Of a stretch of 6,159 bases of DNA, positions 5,491-6,159 are shown piece after piece. A program made the translations under genes and the position numbers. Every line of letters begins with the position of its first letter. The stretch's first letter is position 1. Below the pieces are notes generated by a model. That model did not search any database. It was not told the DNA's origin and saw nothing but the letters and a program-made list of their open reading frames with translations. The DNA comes from Planctomycetota bacterium (lineage in GTDB: Bacteria > Planctomycetota > Phycisphaerae > FEN-1346 > JAACEH01): NCBI GenBank assembly GCA_016935955.1, contig JAFGPY010000209.1, positions 1 through 6,159 on the forward strand, written 5' to 3'.

Positions 5491-6159
5491 TCATCCCCGG
5501 ATGGGGGCCAGCAGGTCGCACATCTCCAGGCAGGCGTTTTCAATCAGCAGTTGATTGTGCACGTTGCGATCCACGTAGGTCTGGTAGTCGAGCATGCGTC
5601 TGAGTCCCCGTTCGACCGTGTCGGTCGGCAGGCGGTCGCTCATCCGCCGGACAAGCGGCTGCACGTCGCTGTTCAGGATGTCGGACTTGCCCTGCGAGGT
5701 CGTCATGACCAGCGCGTCGCGAAGCAGGCTGCCCATCAGGGCCAGGGCTTGCTTCAGATGCGTTCGCCGCAGTTCGTTTTCCTCGACCTTCTTGCCGGTG
5801 GTCTGCTGCTGGTGGGCCTGCTGATTGGCCCATTCCATGACGGCGTCGGCGATCACCAGGGCCTTGGCGCGGTCCGCCGTCGACAGCACGTCGAGCACGT
5901 CGCGCCGCAACTTCAGGAACTCGCTCTGGGCCAGGGCCAGTCCGTGCTGGATGCTGCCTTCGCTGAACCGTGCCAGGACGGCCGCCTCGGCGGCGCTCAG
6001 GCCGGCCTCGTGCGCGAGCAACTCGGCCACAAATTCGTGTGGCAATGCCTTGAAGCGCACCAGTTGCCCGCGGCTGCGGATCGTCGGCAGCAGACGGTCC
6101 AGCGACGTCACCAGCAGCACCAGGTACGATCCCTCGGGCGACTCCTCGAAGGTCTTCAG
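5491..6159 (-). CDS. holB: DNA polymerase III delta-prime-like clamp-loader subunit (5' partial)
   Basis: The frame is open to the right edge, so the N-terminal part, where the nucleotide-binding P-loop region would lie, is outside. The visible 222 residues begin with LKTFEESPEGSYLVLLVTS, matching the LKTLEEPP..L.LLLTS segment of the delta-prime and gamma/tau subunits. RLLPTIRSRGQLVRF (about residues 22-36) follows and contains the SRC-motif region; its arginine is kept but the cysteine is replaced by glycine. ARFSEGSIQHGLALA near 64-78 is the conserved lid-end motif. The remaining helical region, ending in NVHNQLLIENACLEM, fits the C-terminal oligomerisation domain of delta-prime rather than the longer tau. 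The subunit helps load the sliding clamp during replication. The gene converges on the PEP-CTERM gene. A weak stem (5467-5473 with 5480-5486) follows its stop but lacks a T-run. Confidence 0.8.
   Translation of the reverse strand: MKTFEESPEGSYLVLLVTSLDRLLPTIRSRGQLVRFKALPHEFVAELLAHEAGLSAAEAAVLARFSEGSIQHGLALAQSEFLKLRRDVLDVLSTADRAKALVIADAVMEWANQQAHQQQTTGKKVEENELRRTHLKQALALMGSLLRDALVMTTSQGKSDILNSDVQPLVRRMSDRLPTDTVERGLRRMLDYQTYVDRNVHNQLLIENACLEMCDLLAPIRG

Overview
The window looks like chromosomal DNA of a high-GC bacterium from the PVC group, most likely Planctomycetota (Phycisphaerae-like). The evidence is a BatA-type von Willebrand factor protein with a C-terminal membrane anchor, a very small Hc1/histone H1-like protein, a membrane-tethered LTxxQ protein and a PEP-CTERM protein with a beta-repeat body. 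This is inferred from gene content, not from a marker gene. No mobile element, CRISPR array, rRNA or tRNA was recognised.

Layout. From the left edge to 2080 (+) runs the 3' part of a VWA/BatA-like gene whose beginning lies outside the window. A sigma70-type promoter (2126-2155) then drives a 56-residue Hc1-like gene (2223-2393), which is followed by a chain of hairpins ending in a strong intrinsic terminator (2516-2553). A second promoter with a closely similar -10 region (2632-2641) precedes the membrane-anchored LTxxQ gene (2701-3498), closed by a large terminator hairpin (3516-3556). About 720 bases without a convincing gene follow (3557-4276). They hold a repeat also found after the Hc1-like gene, several strong potential RNA stems, and a candidate promoter with a long leader for the PEP-CTERM gene (4277-5269). 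A terminator hairpin homologous to the one at 3516-3556 closes that gene (5390-5441). The right edge holds the C-terminal two thirds of a DNA polymerase III delta-prime-like gene on the minus strand (5491-6159), convergent with the PEP-CTERM gene.

The genes appear to be separate transcription units with unrelated jobs: membrane VWA protein, nucleoid protein, periplasmic helical protein, surface-sorted protein and clamp-loader subunit. No multi-gene system is visible. The least explained material is the non-coding DNA. It contains a duplicated 33-base element with conserved spacing, duplicated terminator hairpins, and a roughly 160-base stretch able to fold into nested and mutually exclusive stems, which is a candidate structured RNA or dispersed palindromic repeat family.
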